Assembly: GCA_002733205.1 (NCBI GenBank)
Contig: NVUW01000001.1
Location: 310,001-374,000, forward strand
From: Thalassobium sp.
Lineage (GTDB): Bacteria; Pseudomonadota; Gammaproteobacteria; Pseudomonadales; Oceanobacteraceae
Direction of reading: 5' to 3'
DNA length: 64,000 bases
Every line of letters begins with the position of its first letter. Position 1 is the stretch's first letter. Below, one piece after another: positions 17,600 to 25,941 of the stretch. The notes under the pieces are model-generated. The model saw only the letters and a program-made list of their open reading frames with translations. It was not told the DNA's origin and did no database searches. The position numbers and the translations under genes were made by a program.

Positions 17600-17628
17600 C
17601 CGTCACAGGGCTGAAATATAACTGTCAC
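17600..17628 (+). promoter_or_regulatory. PhoB box, three direct repeats at 11-bp spacing
   Basis: Units CCGTCAC (17600), CTGAAAT (17611) and CTGTCAC (17622) repeat with an exact 11-bp period. The last 18 bp match the E. coli Pho consensus at 14 of 18 positions. The site ends 48 nt before the GT4 start, the same distance as the box at 5575-5592 from its own gene. This predicts PhoB activation under phosphate limitation. Confidence 0.65.
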
Positions 17629-17676
17629 ACTGCACCCGCAAAGTAAAAGTCATAATCCATCAGTCAACGATGACCT

Positions 17677-18891
17677 ATGACTTTGACCGCAAGTTCCTCC
17701 ACGCTGCAACGCGTGACCATAGTGACCGAGACCTTTGCCCCGGAAATTAACGGTGTTGCCAATACGCTCGGTCATCTGGTTCGTGGGCTGATATCACGCG
17801 GCATCGAAGTTCAGGTTATCCGCCCGCGTCAACACCGCACAGACCTCTCCGCCAGCCACGACAAACTGCACAGCGTCACCCTGCCTGGCCTGCCCATTCC
17901 CGGCTACAACGCCCTGCGCTTTGGTTTTCCGCTGATTGGCCGCATCCGTAAAGCCATTAACCGTTTCGCCCCTCAGGCAATCTACGTCGCCACCGAGGGT
18001 CCTATGGGCTGGGCCGCGGTCAGCGCCGCCCGCGCCAGTGGCATTACCGTACTCAGCGGCTTTCACACCAATTTCCATCAGTACATCGAACACTACCGCA
18101 TGGGCGCGCTGGAAGGCCTGGCTTACCGTTATCTGCGTTACTTCCATAACCGCACCAGCGGCACACTGGTACCGACCCGTGTACAGCGTGACGAACTGGA
18201 AGCCCATGGCTTTCACAACGTGCGGGTAATGGCGCGCGGCGTCGACAGCCAGTTATTCAGCCCGGAAAAACGCAGCACAGCGCTGCGCCGCCAATGGGGC
18301 GTGCGTGACGATGACCTGGTATTGCTGTATGTCGGCCGTATTGCCGGTGAGAAAAATATGGATCTTGCACTGGCCACCTACCGCCGTCTGCTGGCCGCCG
18401 ATGAGCGGGTGAAGCTGGTACTGGTCGGTGATGGCCCGGCACTGGCGGGAATACGTGAACATTATCCGGCGGTGATTTGTTGTGGCATGCAGCGCGGTGA
18501 AGACCTCGCCCGCCACTACGCCAGCGGCGATGTTTTTCTGTTTCCGAGTAAAACCGACACCTTTGGCAATGTCGTCACCGAAGCCATGGCCAGCGGCTTG
18601 GCGGTGGTCAGTTTTGACTATGCCGCCGGGCACGAACATATCCACAGCAGCCACAACGGCATGCTCGCGCCATTCGGCGATGATCCAAGCTATATGCGCT
18701 GTGCCGAAACCCTGCTCGACAGCCCGAACTTACTCCGGCGTCTGCGCCAGCAGGCCAGCCTGCATGCGCGCAGCATCAGCTGGAACAGCATTGTTGATGA
18801 TTTTATCCAGCGCCTGAACGGCGCAACTGCGGAGGTAATCCAGCATGGAACTGAGCAAAACAATACAGCCAAAAGCCGCGCTACTGTTTAA
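17677..18891 (+). CDS. GT4-family glycosyltransferase, MgtA-like
   Basis: A 404-residue GT-B enzyme, paralogous to the gene at 4369: it shares a VTIVTETFAPEINGVANTL opening, FHTNFHQY, the HNRTSGTLVPT segment and YVGRIAGEKN. The E-x7-E signature region reads DTFGNVVTEAMASG, with Asp in place of the first Glu, a variant seen in some MgtA-like enzymes. The likely role is transfer of a hexose to a diacylglycerol-type lipid (inference). Its last 47 nt overlap the PAP2 phosphatase gene, which implies co-translation. A three-unit PhoB box precedes it. The ribosome-binding site is weak. Confidence 0.88.
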   Translation: MTLTASSSTLQRVTIVTETFAPEINGVANTLGHLVRGLISRGIEVQVIRPRQHRTDLSASHDKLHSVTLPGLPIPGYNALRFGFPLIGRIRKAINRFAPQAIYVATEGPMGWAAVSAARASGITVLSGFHTNFHQYIEHYRMGALEGLAYRYLRYFHNRTSGTLVPTRVQRDELEAHGFHNVRVMARGVDSQLFSPEKRSTALRRQWGVRDDDLVLLYVGRIAGEKNMDLALATYRRLLAADERVKLVLVGDGPALAGIREHYPAVICCGMQRGEDLARHYASGDVFLFPSKTDTFGNVVTEAMASGLAVVSFDYAAGHEHIHSSHNGMLAPFGDDPSYMRCAETLLDSPNLLRRLRQQASLHARSISWNSIVDDFIQRLNGATAEVIQHGTEQNNTAKSRATV

Positions 18892-19429
18892 CAAAGCAGA
18901 CCGCTTCGAACTGACGCTGTGCCAGCGTCTGAACCGCATGGGCCAGTACACATCAGTTCGCCTGTTTTTCAAAAGCATCAGCCGTCTGGGGGATGGTGTA
19001 TTCTGGTACTGCCTGGCACTGTCCCTGCCGCTGTTTCAGGGCGCTGCCGGTTTGGCAGCCGTCGGCCATATGATGGTTACCGGTCTGCTCTGTGTGGCAA
19101 TTTACAGCCAGTTGAAAAACCGTCTGGTGCGCCAGCGGCCGTTTATTTCCTGGGATGATATCCGTGCCCACACGGCACCGCTGGATCTGTACAGCTTCCC
19201 ATCCGGTCACACCATGAATGCGGTCAACTTTGCCGTACTGTTCAGCGTGTTTTTTCCGGCCCTGTTCTGGCTGGTTGTGCCATTCGCCCTGCTGGTTGCC
19301 CTGTCGCGGGTGATTCTCGGCATGCACTACCCAACCGATGTACTGGTCGGTGCGGCGATTGGTCTGCTGATCAGCTACCTGTCGCTGGTTTTATGGCCAC
19401 TGGGGATGTTTGCCGGCATCGTGATGTAG
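18845..19429 (+). CDS. PAP2-family membrane phosphatase
   Basis: A 194-residue membrane protein carrying the three PAP2 acid phosphatase motifs: KNRLVRQRP (K-x6-RP), PSGH, and SRVILGMHYPTD (SR-x5-H-x3-D). There are about five transmembrane helices. Members dephosphorylate phosphatidic acid, phosphatidylglycerol phosphate or undecaprenyl pyrophosphate on the periplasmic side. GGAGGT 6 nt before the ATG lies inside the GT4 gene. The overlap with a Pho-box-controlled glycosyltransferase suggests that it supplies diacylglycerol or recovers phosphate during lipid replacement (inference). Confidence 0.88.
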   Translation: MELSKTIQPKAALLFNKADRFELTLCQRLNRMGQYTSVRLFFKSISRLGDGVFWYCLALSLPLFQGAAGLAAVGHMMVTGLLCVAIYSQLKNRLVRQRPFISWDDIRAHTAPLDLYSFPSGHTMNAVNFAVLFSVFFPALFWLVVPFALLVALSRVILGMHYPTDVLVGAAIGLLISYLSLVLWPLGMFAGIVM

Positions 19430-19447
19430 CGGGGCTCTGCTGGCCAC

Positions 19448-20581
19448 TCAGAACAGCGTCAGCTGATTGCGGTCGATCTCCGGCGTACGCCCGCCAATAC
19501 CCAGCAGGCGCACCGCCTTGTTTTCACGCTGCAACGCCAGCTTCAGCAAACGGGCAAAGCCATGCTCTGATGCCTGCTCGTGACTGTCAGCCATGGTGGT
19601 CTGGGTAAAGTCAGCAAATTTCACTTTCACAAAAGGCGCCAGCGCCTCTGCCGGCCAACCCGCCCGTTCCACCCGTTCATGCCAGCGTGCCAGTAATTGT
19701 GGCAACTGCGCCAGACAGTGTTCTTCACCGGCCAGGTCTTCGGCAAAGGTGCACTCCACACTCACCGATTTACGCGGCCGCTCCAGATTCAGCAGACGAT
19801 GATCAATACCGCGTGAACGCTCATACAACACTGCGCCCATGCGACCAAAAGTACGCACCAGCTCGGTCAGCGGCCAACGGCGGATATCGGCACAGGTCTG
19901 CAATTTATACAGCGCGAGTTTTTTTTCCATGGCCGGGCCAATGCCTGGGATTTTGCCAACTGGCAATGCAGCAACAAACTCATCGACCTGATGCGGCTTA
20001 ACTGCCCACTGGCCGTCGGGTTTATTCCAGTCGGAAGCAATTTTGGCGAGGAATTTATTCGGCGCAATGCCTGCAGAAACAGTAATGCCCAGTTCGTTGC
20101 GTACCCGCTCACGGATCTGGCGGGCAACCTCGGTCGCGTTTTCCTGACTGGCGATTTCCAGATAGGCCTCGTCCACCGACACCTGCTCCAGCTGCAGTGC
20201 GTAATCCTGCAAAATGACCATCAGTTGTTGTGACACGTCACGGTACAGCGCCATGCGTCCCGGCAATAAGACCAACTGCGGGCAGAGTTTTTTTGCCTGC
20301 GCAGTGGCCATCGCCGAGCGCACGCCAAAGGTTCGCGCCGGATAATTACAGGTCGCAATCACGCCACGACGATCGGATTCACCGCCAATCGCAATGGGCA
20401 GCTCACGTAACGCCGGATTTTCGCGCATTTCGACCGCCGCAAAAAAACAATCGCAGTCGATATGAATGACTTTACGTTGCGCGGTTTCAGGCGGCTGAAT
20501 TGCGGTTATCTGCGTTTCTGTTTGTTGCATGCTTTGCTGCCGTATTTCTGTGGCCGACACACCCTGGGGGCTGTGAGACAT
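19448..20581 (-). CDS. dinB: DNA polymerase IV (Y-family translesion polymerase)
   Basis: A 377-residue error-prone polymerase. The catalytic carboxylates are in HIDCDCFFAAVE and SVDEAYLE; GIAPNKFLAKIASDWNKPDGQ and the helix-hairpin-helix GKIPGIGPAMEKKL are diagnostic of DinB. The C-terminal little-finger domain follows and the protein ends LTLF, which may be the beta-clamp-binding tail. The first 36 residues are an unconserved Gln/Thr-rich extension, but GGAG 8 nt before the ATG at 20581 supports this start. A LexA box lies 107 nt upstream, consistent with SOS induction. Confidence 0.95.
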   Translation of the reverse strand: MSHSPQGVSATEIRQQSMQQTETQITAIQPPETAQRKVIHIDCDCFFAAVEMRENPALRELPIAIGGESDRRGVIATCNYPARTFGVRSAMATAQAKKLCPQLVLLPGRMALYRDVSQQLMVILQDYALQLEQVSVDEAYLEIASQENATEVARQIRERVRNELGITVSAGIAPNKFLAKIASDWNKPDGQWAVKPHQVDEFVAALPVGKIPGIGPAMEKKLALYKLQTCADIRRWPLTELVRTFGRMGAVLYERSRGIDHRLLNLERPRKSVSVECTFAEDLAGEEHCLAQLPQLLARWHERVERAGWPAEALAPFVKVKFADFTQTTMADSHEQASEHGFARLLKLALQRENKAVRLLGIGGRTPEIDRNQLTLF

Positions 20582-20669
20582 CGTATTTACTCCACGGATA
20601 ACCTTTCCTGAGCACTACCCCTGATAAACCAACTCCGGCCAACCCCACAGCAAGTGGCGGCAGGCGGCT

Positions 20670-20698
20670 CTGGCATACAGATTAAAATACTGTATATT
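20670..20698 (+). promoter_or_regulatory. candidate rightward promoter toward hopJ-minCDE
   Basis: CTGGCA (20670-20675) and TATATT (20693-20698) are 17 nt apart, matching sigma-70 hexamers at 4/6 and 5/6 positions. The predicted start point is near 20705. The LexA box overlaps the -10 element and start point, so bound LexA would block it. Confidence 0.45.
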
Positions 20699-20707
20699 CA
20701 AACAGTA
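20688..20707. promoter_or_regulatory. LexA (SOS) box between dinB and hopJ-min genes
   Basis: TACTGTATATTCAAACAGTA has the exact CTGT-N8-ACAG core plus the flanking TA on both sides, as in strong E. coli SOS boxes. It lies in the 266-nt divergent region, 107 nt before dinB and 141 nt before the hopJ GTG start. It should control dinB and may control the rightward gene string as well. Confidence 0.85.
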
Positions 20708-20722
20708 CATTAATCAATCGCC

Positions 20723-20851
20723 ATGACATCAACAGACACTGGTGTTAGCCTTGGCGACCTGTCATTAACAGCCCGGCGGCGAGTCGCTCATAAATCGTAC
20801 AGAGCACAGCCTTTGCCAGAGCACCCTATATTTACAGGTAATTCCGCGTGA
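20723..20851 (+). CDS. possible 42-aa leader ORF overlapping hopJ start
   Basis: ATG at 20723 opens a 42-codon frame starting MTSTDTGVSLGDLSLTARRR. Its TGA overlaps the GTG start of the next gene (GTGA), a classic coupling arrangement. It begins 16 nt after the LexA box. There is no Shine-Dalgarno sequence, and if transcription starts near 20705 the leader would be very short. It resembles no family I know and may be chance. Confidence 0.25.
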   Translation: MTSTDTGVSLGDLSLTARRRVAHKSYRAQPLPEHPIFTGNSA

Positions 20852-21207
20852 ACGATTTCTCTCAGGCCCAGGCCGCTTTCCTTATTGCCATCGACAGCAA
20901 CGATCATTTATTCAGCAGCACACTGGCGTTTATTGAGCAGTGGTTTGATTTTATCCCCAGCGCATTCGATAACGGCGGCGTGCAAAACAGCGCAGAACAA
21001 AATCAGGGCAGCTGCAAAGTATTTGCCCTCGCGCAATTACTGCCACTGAACAAAGAACAGGCTCTGCGTTGCTTTGGTGAACATTACCGCGATGTGCTGG
21101 CCACGCCCGATGCGGATAACCACCACAACCTGCGTCGTGTATTACGCGATGGCCTGAGCGATATCCGCTTCGACCAGTTTCCATTAACTGCCAAAGCGCA
21201 GGCTTAA
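20848..21207 (+). CDS. HopJ-family protein
   Basis: A 119-residue protein of the HopJ type III effector family, a name taken from Pseudomonas syringae, though most members are housekeeping proteins of unknown function in free-living bacteria. Family hallmarks are WFDFIPSAFDNGGVQN, AEQNQGSCKVFALAQL, CFGEHYRDVL and the HHNLRRVLRDG segment. It uses a GTG start with AGGT upstream. Only 1 nt separates its stop from minC, so it heads the min gene string. No type III secretion genes are present, so an effector role is unlikely. Confidence 0.85.
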   Translation: MNDFSQAQAAFLIAIDSNDHLFSSTLAFIEQWFDFIPSAFDNGGVQNSAEQNQGSCKVFALAQLLPLNKEQALRCFGEHYRDVLATPDADNHHNLRRVLRDGLSDIRFDQFPLTAKAQA

Positions 21208-21208
21208 T

Positions 21209-21901
21209 ATGGATACCGCCGTCAGTCTCAAAGCGGGCCTGGTGCCTCTGACCACGCTGCATTTCAGCAGCAATAACGTCGCCGACATCCGCGCCGAGCT
21301 GGAAAAAAAACAGGCCGAAGCACCGGCGTTGTTCCGCCATTTACCCTGCGTACTGGATTTATCCACCCTGGATCACCAGCAACTGGCGCTGGCGGATTTA
21401 CAACAGATCTGTCGTGACTGTGGTCTGCTGCCCGTTGCAGTGCGCAATGCCGGCAATGACTGGCAGACACAGGCAGCAGCCCTGCATCTGGCCGATCTGG
21501 GTAAAGGTACCAGCCGCGCGGCCGCTCGCCAGCAGGACACACCGGCCAAAGATTCAGGCAACGATACGCCGGCACCTGCACGTGCGGTCAAAATTCATAC
21601 CGGCAATATCCGCTCCGGCCAGCAGCTGTATAACGACGGCGATCTGATTATTTTCGGCATGGTCAGCGCCGGGGCTGAGGTACTGGCAACCGGTGATATT
21701 CATATTTACGGCACCTTACGCGGACGTGCCCTGGCGGGGGTAAAAGGTGACGAATCGGCCATTATTGCCTGCCAGCAGTTCGATCCTGAACTGGTCGCCA
21801 TTGCCGGTCAGTACCGCCTGTTTGAAGAACAGCAGGAGCAACGCCAGCAGCCTGTCGCAGTGAGCCTGCAGGATGGCACCTTGAACATCACCAGCGTTTG
21901 A
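21209..21901 (+). CDS. minC: septum site-determining protein MinC
   Basis: Inhibitor of FtsZ polymerisation at the cell poles. The 230-residue length is typical. An N-terminal MinC_N domain (about residues 1-105), a Gln/Asp/Ala-rich linker and the C-terminal right-handed beta-helix domain (HTGNIRSGQQLYNDGDLIIFGMV, GDIHIYGTLRGRALAGV) are all visible. It lies directly in front of minD, with only 42 nt between. The ribosome-binding site is weak, suggesting coupling to hopJ. Confidence 0.95.
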   Translation: MDTAVSLKAGLVPLTTLHFSSNNVADIRAELEKKQAEAPALFRHLPCVLDLSTLDHQQLALADLQQICRDCGLLPVAVRNAGNDWQTQAAALHLADLGKGTSRAAARQQDTPAKDSGNDTPAPARAVKIHTGNIRSGQQLYNDGDLIIFGMVSAGAEVLATGDIHIYGTLRGRALAGVKGDESAIIACQQFDPELVAIAGQYRLFEEQQEQRQQPVAVSLQDGTLNITSV

Positions 21902-21943
21902 TAAATACTGCCCCACACATTGAATTTTCAGGGAAATACGGCT

Positions 21944-22750
21944 TTGGCAAAGATCATCGTTGTCACCTCCGGTAAAGGCGGAGTCGGTAAAACCACCACC
22001 AGTGCAGCCTTCTCCACCGCTCTGGCCATGAAAGGCCACAAAACCGTCGTCATCGACTTCGATGTTGGCTTACGCAATCTGGACCTGGTCATGGGCTGTG
22101 AACGCCGTGTGGTCTACGATTTCGTCAACGTCGTACAAGGTGAAGCATCACTCAAGCAAGCGCTGATTAAAGACAAACGTCTGCCTAATCTGTTTGTATT
22201 GCCCGCCTCCCAGACCCGCGATAAAGACGCTCTGAATTCAGACGGCGTAGAAAAAGTGCTGAACGAACTCAGCGCCGATTTTGATTACATCGTCTGTGAT
22301 TCTCCCGCCGGTATCGAACACGGTGCGCATATGGCGCTGTATTACGCCGAAGAAGCCATCATCGTTACCAATCCGGAAGTGTCTTCGGTACGCGACTCTG
22401 ACCGCATTATCGGTATTCTGCAGAGCAAATCACGCCTCGCCGAACAGGGTAAAAGCGTTAAAGAGCACCTGTTGCTGACCCGCTACAATCCAGAGCGCGT
22501 AGAGCGTGGCGAAATGTTGTCGGTACAGGACGTCGAAGACATTCTCGCCATTCCGCTGCTGGGTGTTATTCCGGAATCGGAAGCCGTATTAAAAGCATCA
22601 AACCAGGGCGTGCCCGTGGTACACGATGCAGAAAGCGATGCAGGCCAGGCTTATGACGATGCTGTTGCCCGCTACCTGGGCGAAGACCGTCCGCACCGTT
22701 TTCTTGAGAAGCAGAAAAAAGGCTTCCTGAAGCGCGTTTTCGGAGGTTGA
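21944..22750 (+). CDS. minD: septum site-determining protein MinD
   Basis: A membrane-associated ParA-type ATPase that recruits MinC and oscillates with MinE. The deviant Walker [10 protein letters not shown], the Walker B region [16 protein letters not shown] and the C-terminal membrane-targeting amphipathic helix ([11 protein letters not shown]) are all present. The family always begins [13 protein letters not shown]. Here that codon is TTG at 21944 with GGGAA upstream, giving 268 residues; the ATG at 21920 has no ribosome-binding site and would add eight atypical residues. Confidence 0.96.
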   Translation: MAKIIVVTSGKGGVGKTTTSAAFSTALAMKGHKTVVIDFDVGLRNLDLVMGCERRVVYDFVNVVQGEASLKQALIKDKRLPNLFVLPASQTRDKDALNSDGVEKVLNELSADFDYIVCDSPAGIEHGAHMALYYAEEAIIVTNPEVSSVRDSDRIIGILQSKSRLAEQGKSVKEHLLLTRYNPERVERGEMLSVQDVEDILAIPLLGVIPESEAVLKASNQGVPVVHDAESDAGQAYDDAVARYLGEDRPHRFLEKQKKGFLKRVFGG

Positions 22751-22751
22751 T

Positions 22752-23006
22752 ATGAGCTTAATGGATTACTTCCGCAAGGAGCAGACCAGCAGCGCCAGTG
22801 TCGCCAAAGAGCGTTTACAGATTCTGGTAGCCCACGACCGCCTGCGTAATAACGGCCCGGAGTATCTGCCGCAACTGCAGCAGGAAATTCTTGCCGTTAT
22901 CCGCAAATACGTTGTTATTGGTGAAGACGACGTATCGGTTCACCTAGAACAACAAGGCACCACCTCGGTACTGGAACTGAACGTTACCCTGCCGGATCGT
23001 AAATGA
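22752..23006 (+). CDS. minE: cell division topological specificity factor MinE
   Basis: An 84-residue protein with the N-terminal MinD-interacting segment ([27 protein letters not shown]) and the C-terminal dimerisation domain ([17 protein letters not shown]). It stimulates the MinD ATPase and keeps MinCD away from mid-cell. GGAGG 5 nt before the ATG; 1 nt after minD; its TGA overlaps the pqiA-like start. Confidence 0.96.
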   Translation: MSLMDYFRKEQTSSASVAKERLQILVAHDRLRNNGPEYLPQLQQEILAVIRKYVVIGEDDVSVHLEQQGTTSVLELNVTLPDRK

Positions 23007-23545
23007 TCCGGCTGCTGACACAACGCTGGTCAGAGGCTGGTCTTCTGCAGCGTTGCGGCCTTATCTTCGCCCTCTGCAGTTACGCCTTACTCTGGCCCGG
23101 TGTGACCGAACCCATTATGACGCTGAGCGCACAGGTCAGTCTGTTCGGTTTAAAAACTCAGTTATTTCACGAAACCCGTTCCATCTGGGAAACCGTTCTC
23201 AAGCTGCATAACCTGGGATACACCCCGGTTGCCATTCTTATTGTCACGTTCAGTGTCATTATTCCGCTGCTGAAACTGGCGCTGATCATCTGCACCTGGT
23301 TGCTACCCTCGACCCTGCGCTGGCGCTTAATCGCCGCACTGGGAAAGTGGTCGATGGCGGATGTGTTTGTCGTCGCTATTCTGGTGGCCTTTTTTACCGC
23401 CAAAGCAACCGCCGAAGTATCCGCCGAGCTGCTGCCCGGTTTTTACTGGTTTGCGGCATTCTGTTTATGCTCTGTTATTTCCGGACAAATGCTCACCAGT
23501 CAAACTACGACCGCGCCGCGCGCAGAAGTCGCGCAGCTGGACTAA
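23003..23545 (+). CDS. PqiA-family inner-membrane protein (single domain)
   Basis: A 180-residue membrane protein with four helices, matching one half of paraquat-inducible protein [39 protein letters not shown], then [18 protein letters not shown]. PqiA/LetA proteins work with MCE lipid-transport partners; no MCE gene is present here. The usual zinc-finger CxxC modules of full-length PqiA are missing. An ATGA overlap with minE shows translational coupling, which places a possible lipid-trafficking protein in the min operon. Confidence 0.8.
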   Translation: MIRLLTQRWSEAGLLQRCGLIFALCSYALLWPGVTEPIMTLSAQVSLFGLKTQLFHETRSIWETVLKLHNLGYTPVAILIVTFSVIIPLLKLALIICTWLLPSTLRWRLIAALGKWSMADVFVVAILVAFFTAKATAEVSAELLPGFYWFAAFCLCSVISGQMLTSQTTTAPRAEVAQLD

Positions 23546-23578
23546 GCTTATCCGCAGACAGATGATACCGGAGACGCT

Positions 23579-23893
23579 ATGACCACCCTTGCCCTGCACC
23601 ATATTCTGCTGAAAAGCCCCCTGCTGGCGGCTGACGTATTGCAAGAACTCCAACTCGGCGCAGAATTCAGTGAGCTGGCTGAAGAGTATTCAGCCTGCCC
23701 GTCGGCACGACATCAGGGCTTTGCCGGTTATCACGACAGCGACCAGCTACCCACTGAACTGCTGCGCGCCCTGAATGACCATGACAGCGAATCGCCCTAC
23801 GTCGGTCCGGTCAAAACCGCCTTTGGCTATCATATTCTGAAAGCCGTAGCGAAACCGGAACGTACTCTGCTGATTGATGAAGCCGGGCAATAA
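23579..23893 (+). CDS. parvulin-type peptidyl-prolyl isomerase (PpiC-like)
   Basis: A 104-residue single-domain rotamase. It has ALHHILLKS, FSELAEEYSACPSARHQGFAGYH and VGPVKTAFGYHILKA, the conserved parvulin strands with both histidines. The usual GDLG(W/F) motif reads HQGFAGYH. There is no signal peptide, so it is cytoplasmic like PpiC. GGAG lies 7 nt upstream. It is last in the hopJ-minCDE-pqiA string, ahead of a clear terminator. Confidence 0.88.
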   Translation: MTTLALHHILLKSPLLAADVLQELQLGAEFSELAEEYSACPSARHQGFAGYHDSDQLPTELLRALNDHDSESPYVGPVKTAFGYHILKAVAKPERTLLIDEAGQ

Positions 23894-23911
23894 ATTGGCT
23901 GAAAACAAAAA

Positions 23912-23936
23912 ACGAGCCGGATGGCTCGTTTTTTTT
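23912..23936 (+). terminator. rho-independent terminator ending the min gene string
   Basis: ACGAGCC and GGCTCGT around a short loop, followed by eight Ts and preceded by an A-rich stretch, 19 nt after the stop at 23893. The A-tract on the other side could let it also serve the convergent gene at 23957. Confidence 0.9.
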
Positions 23937-23956
23937 GTTCTCTGCCCCGGCGACCT

Positions 23957-25165
23957 TTACTCCGACAGTAACGAGTAATCCCAGTCAGCTTTCGCCATCG
24001 GCGCTCTGGTTTTAATCAAGCCCATTGCATTAAACGCATCCTGCACCCGCTCATTCAGCACTTCCAGACGATGGGGAAATTGCGGATTACTGAAGAAATC
24101 GATATTGCCTTGTTTATCGACAAACTGCGCGTCGTAATACAGGTTTTCAATATCGGGCTGAGCGTTTTTATCACCCAGTAAAATATCCGCTGAGGCTTCC
24201 AGTAATTGCAGTTTTTCAGGGTTGGCCAGATCGCGCATCAGCTCCTGCAGCTGAGCCGACGTACTCATCAGCGTTTGTACAAAGCTCTGCACCTCTGCTT
24301 TATTTTTTTCGAAATAATCGGCACGCACCACATACACGTCGGCAATAATACGGCGCGCAAACATGGTGGAAATAATCATCCGCGCCCCGGCAATAGAGCC
24401 ATTACTGCCGGTGCCGACGCGACGGCCGGAGGTCAGGCCGTAAGCATCAGAAATGATCATAAACGAGGCATCAATTTCCGGCAGTTTCAGCGCTTCCGGT
24501 GGCGAGTTGGGCGATAGCGTAAGATCCGGCATCCATTTCAGATTCACATCACTCATCTTCAGACCAGCCTGCGTCAGCAACGTAGTCATAAAATCCACAT
24601 GCGGGCCATAAGCCTGAATAGCGATGGTTTTTCCCTTTAATTCACCCACCCGGACAATGCCATTTTTGGCCACCAGCGTGTCGCCACCGCGTGACCAGGT
24701 CAGCTGATAAATAACCACCGGACGGGTACGCGGATCTTTATTGATCAGATCCAGTGCCTGATTACACATCCCGATGGTGCAACGCAGATAAGGTGATGCG
24801 CCGGATAAATAATCCTGCAGTTGTTTGTCGAAGTTATCCTGCAGGACAAATTCATAATCCAGTCCGGCTTTGGCCATGGCACTGCCCGGCTGGGTACGGG
24901 TATTCATGCCGTTAGCCAGAATGGTGGTCATATCACCACCCCAGGTAATCATTGGCACCCGCAATGGCTTAGTGGCTTTTACCGGACCCACTGGGGTACG
25001 GATACGCGCCGCCAGTGGTTCAGGTTCAATAAACTCCGGGCTCACTGCAGTACCGCTGATTGCCGACGGAGATTCCGGCTCAATTAATCCGGGTTCCGAA
25101 CAGGCACCCCGCGCGAACAGCAGGGCCAGGGCGGCGGCAGAGAACAACAGTATTGAACGCAACAC
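23957..25165 (-). CDS. NMT1-type ABC transporter substrate-binding protein
   Basis: A 402-residue exported protein. The signal segment ends LLFARGACSEPGL; the cysteine could make it a lipoprotein, but the lipobox is poor. A 45-residue Pro/Glu linker precedes a periplasmic-binding domain of the NMT1/SsuA type (LRVPMITWGGDMTTILANGM, GELKGKTIAIQAYGPHVDFMTTLLTQAGL). The ligand is unknown. No permease or ATPase gene is adjacent, so it is an orphan binding protein or part of a sensory system. Confidence 0.8.
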   Translation of the reverse strand: MLRSILLFSAAALALLFARGACSEPGLIEPESPSAISGTAVSPEFIEPEPLAARIRTPVGPVKATKPLRVPMITWGGDMTTILANGMNTRTQPGSAMAKAGLDYEFVLQDNFDKQLQDYLSGASPYLRCTIGMCNQALDLINKDPRTRPVVIYQLTWSRGGDTLVAKNGIVRVGELKGKTIAIQAYGPHVDFMTTLLTQAGLKMSDVNLKWMPDLTLSPNSPPEALKLPEIDASFMIISDAYGLTSGRRVGTGSNGSIAGARMIISTMFARRIIADVYVVRADYFEKNKAEVQSFVQTLMSTSAQLQELMRDLANPEKLQLLEASADILLGDKNAQPDIENLYYDAQFVDKQGNIDFFSNPQFPHRLEVLNERVQDAFNAMGLIKTRAPMAKADWDYSLLSE

Positions 25166-25407
25166 GATGTATTTCCTATAGGCTGATGGATGAACACTTG
25201 CTGAGCTTTAGCAAACATAGTGCCACCGCAGCCTGTGCGCATCACATCAGCGCAAATCCGTGAGCAACTGCACAATTAAAAAGCAAAACAGAAATAATGA
25301 CTGAAAAATACGCGAATAAAAGCACCAAAATAATGCTTATATTTTCTCAAGAGTGCGAAAAAAGCGCACAAAAAGAGCCGCCAGACATAATATCCTCTGC
25401 GGTATAT

Positions 25408-25440
25408 CAGGGCCTGTTAACACTCATTAAACAGGCCCTG
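25408..25440 (-). terminator. 11-bp perfect hairpin after the 152-aa gene
   Basis: CAGGGCCTGTT and AACAGGCCCTG flank an 11-nt loop, 16 nt beyond the stop of the minus-strand gene at 25457. There is no T-run. The rest of the 291-nt gap up to 25457 is AT-rich and holds only the likely promoter of the binding-protein gene. Confidence 0.55.
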
Positions 25441-25456
25441 GCGGTCAGCGCGAAAC

Positions 25457-25915
25457 TCAGCCTTGCTGAGCCAGATAAAGACGCAGAGCCTGGCTGGCAC
25501 TGCTGACATGATAAATCGTGGTCTGCACGGTGTATTCCCGACACAGAATTTCACAGCGGCGACCATCAACGCTGAGAATAAAGTGACACTGATCCTGACC
25601 GTAACAGGCTGCGGAAGCAACAAGCTGAAAACATCCCGTCTGTTGCATGACACCATCGGCATCGTAATCAATGCCGTCATATTCCAGCAGGCTGTTCAGC
25701 TCAACCGCATCGGTATCCTCCGCGGTCATGGCTAACACAACAAAGGCACGCGGCGCGGATAAAAAATCCCGCGCCCGCTCATACACCAACAGGTGCGGAT
25801 CAGCATCAGTAGCGGCAGCATAAAAAAACGCATACGCACCGCCCGGACCGCCGACAGAGTCGTCAGCCGGGGGAGGCAAGTCGTTTAATAACTTCAATGT
25901 GGGTATATGACTCAT
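25457..25915 (-). CDS. hypothetical 152-aa protein
   Basis: Not recognised. It is soluble and acidic, with a Pro/Gly-rich opening (LPPPADDSVGGPGGAYAFFY) and four cysteines, two in CHFILSVDGRRCEILC. There is no signal peptide. It lies 26 nt downstream of the peptidase gene and is probably co-transcribed with it. The ribosome-binding site is weak, consistent with translational coupling. Confidence 0.6.
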   Translation of the reverse strand: MSHIPTLKLLNDLPPPADDSVGGPGGAYAFFYAAATDADPHLLVYERARDFLSAPRAFVVLAMTAEDTDAVELNSLLEYDGIDYDADGVMQQTGCFQLVASAACYGQDQCHFILSVDGRRCEILCREYTVQTTIYHVSSASQALRLYLAQQG

Positions 25916-25941
25916 CGCTTATTGTTTTTTCCTGCTGCTGA

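Noticed and set aside
20848-21207. Type III secretion effector
   Set aside because: HopJ-family name only; no secretion genes nearby, and the gene is embedded with minCDE.
25297-25506. 69-codon frame in the gap after the binding-protein gene
   Set aside because: Runs through the hairpin and into the antisense of the next gene; no ribosome-binding site.
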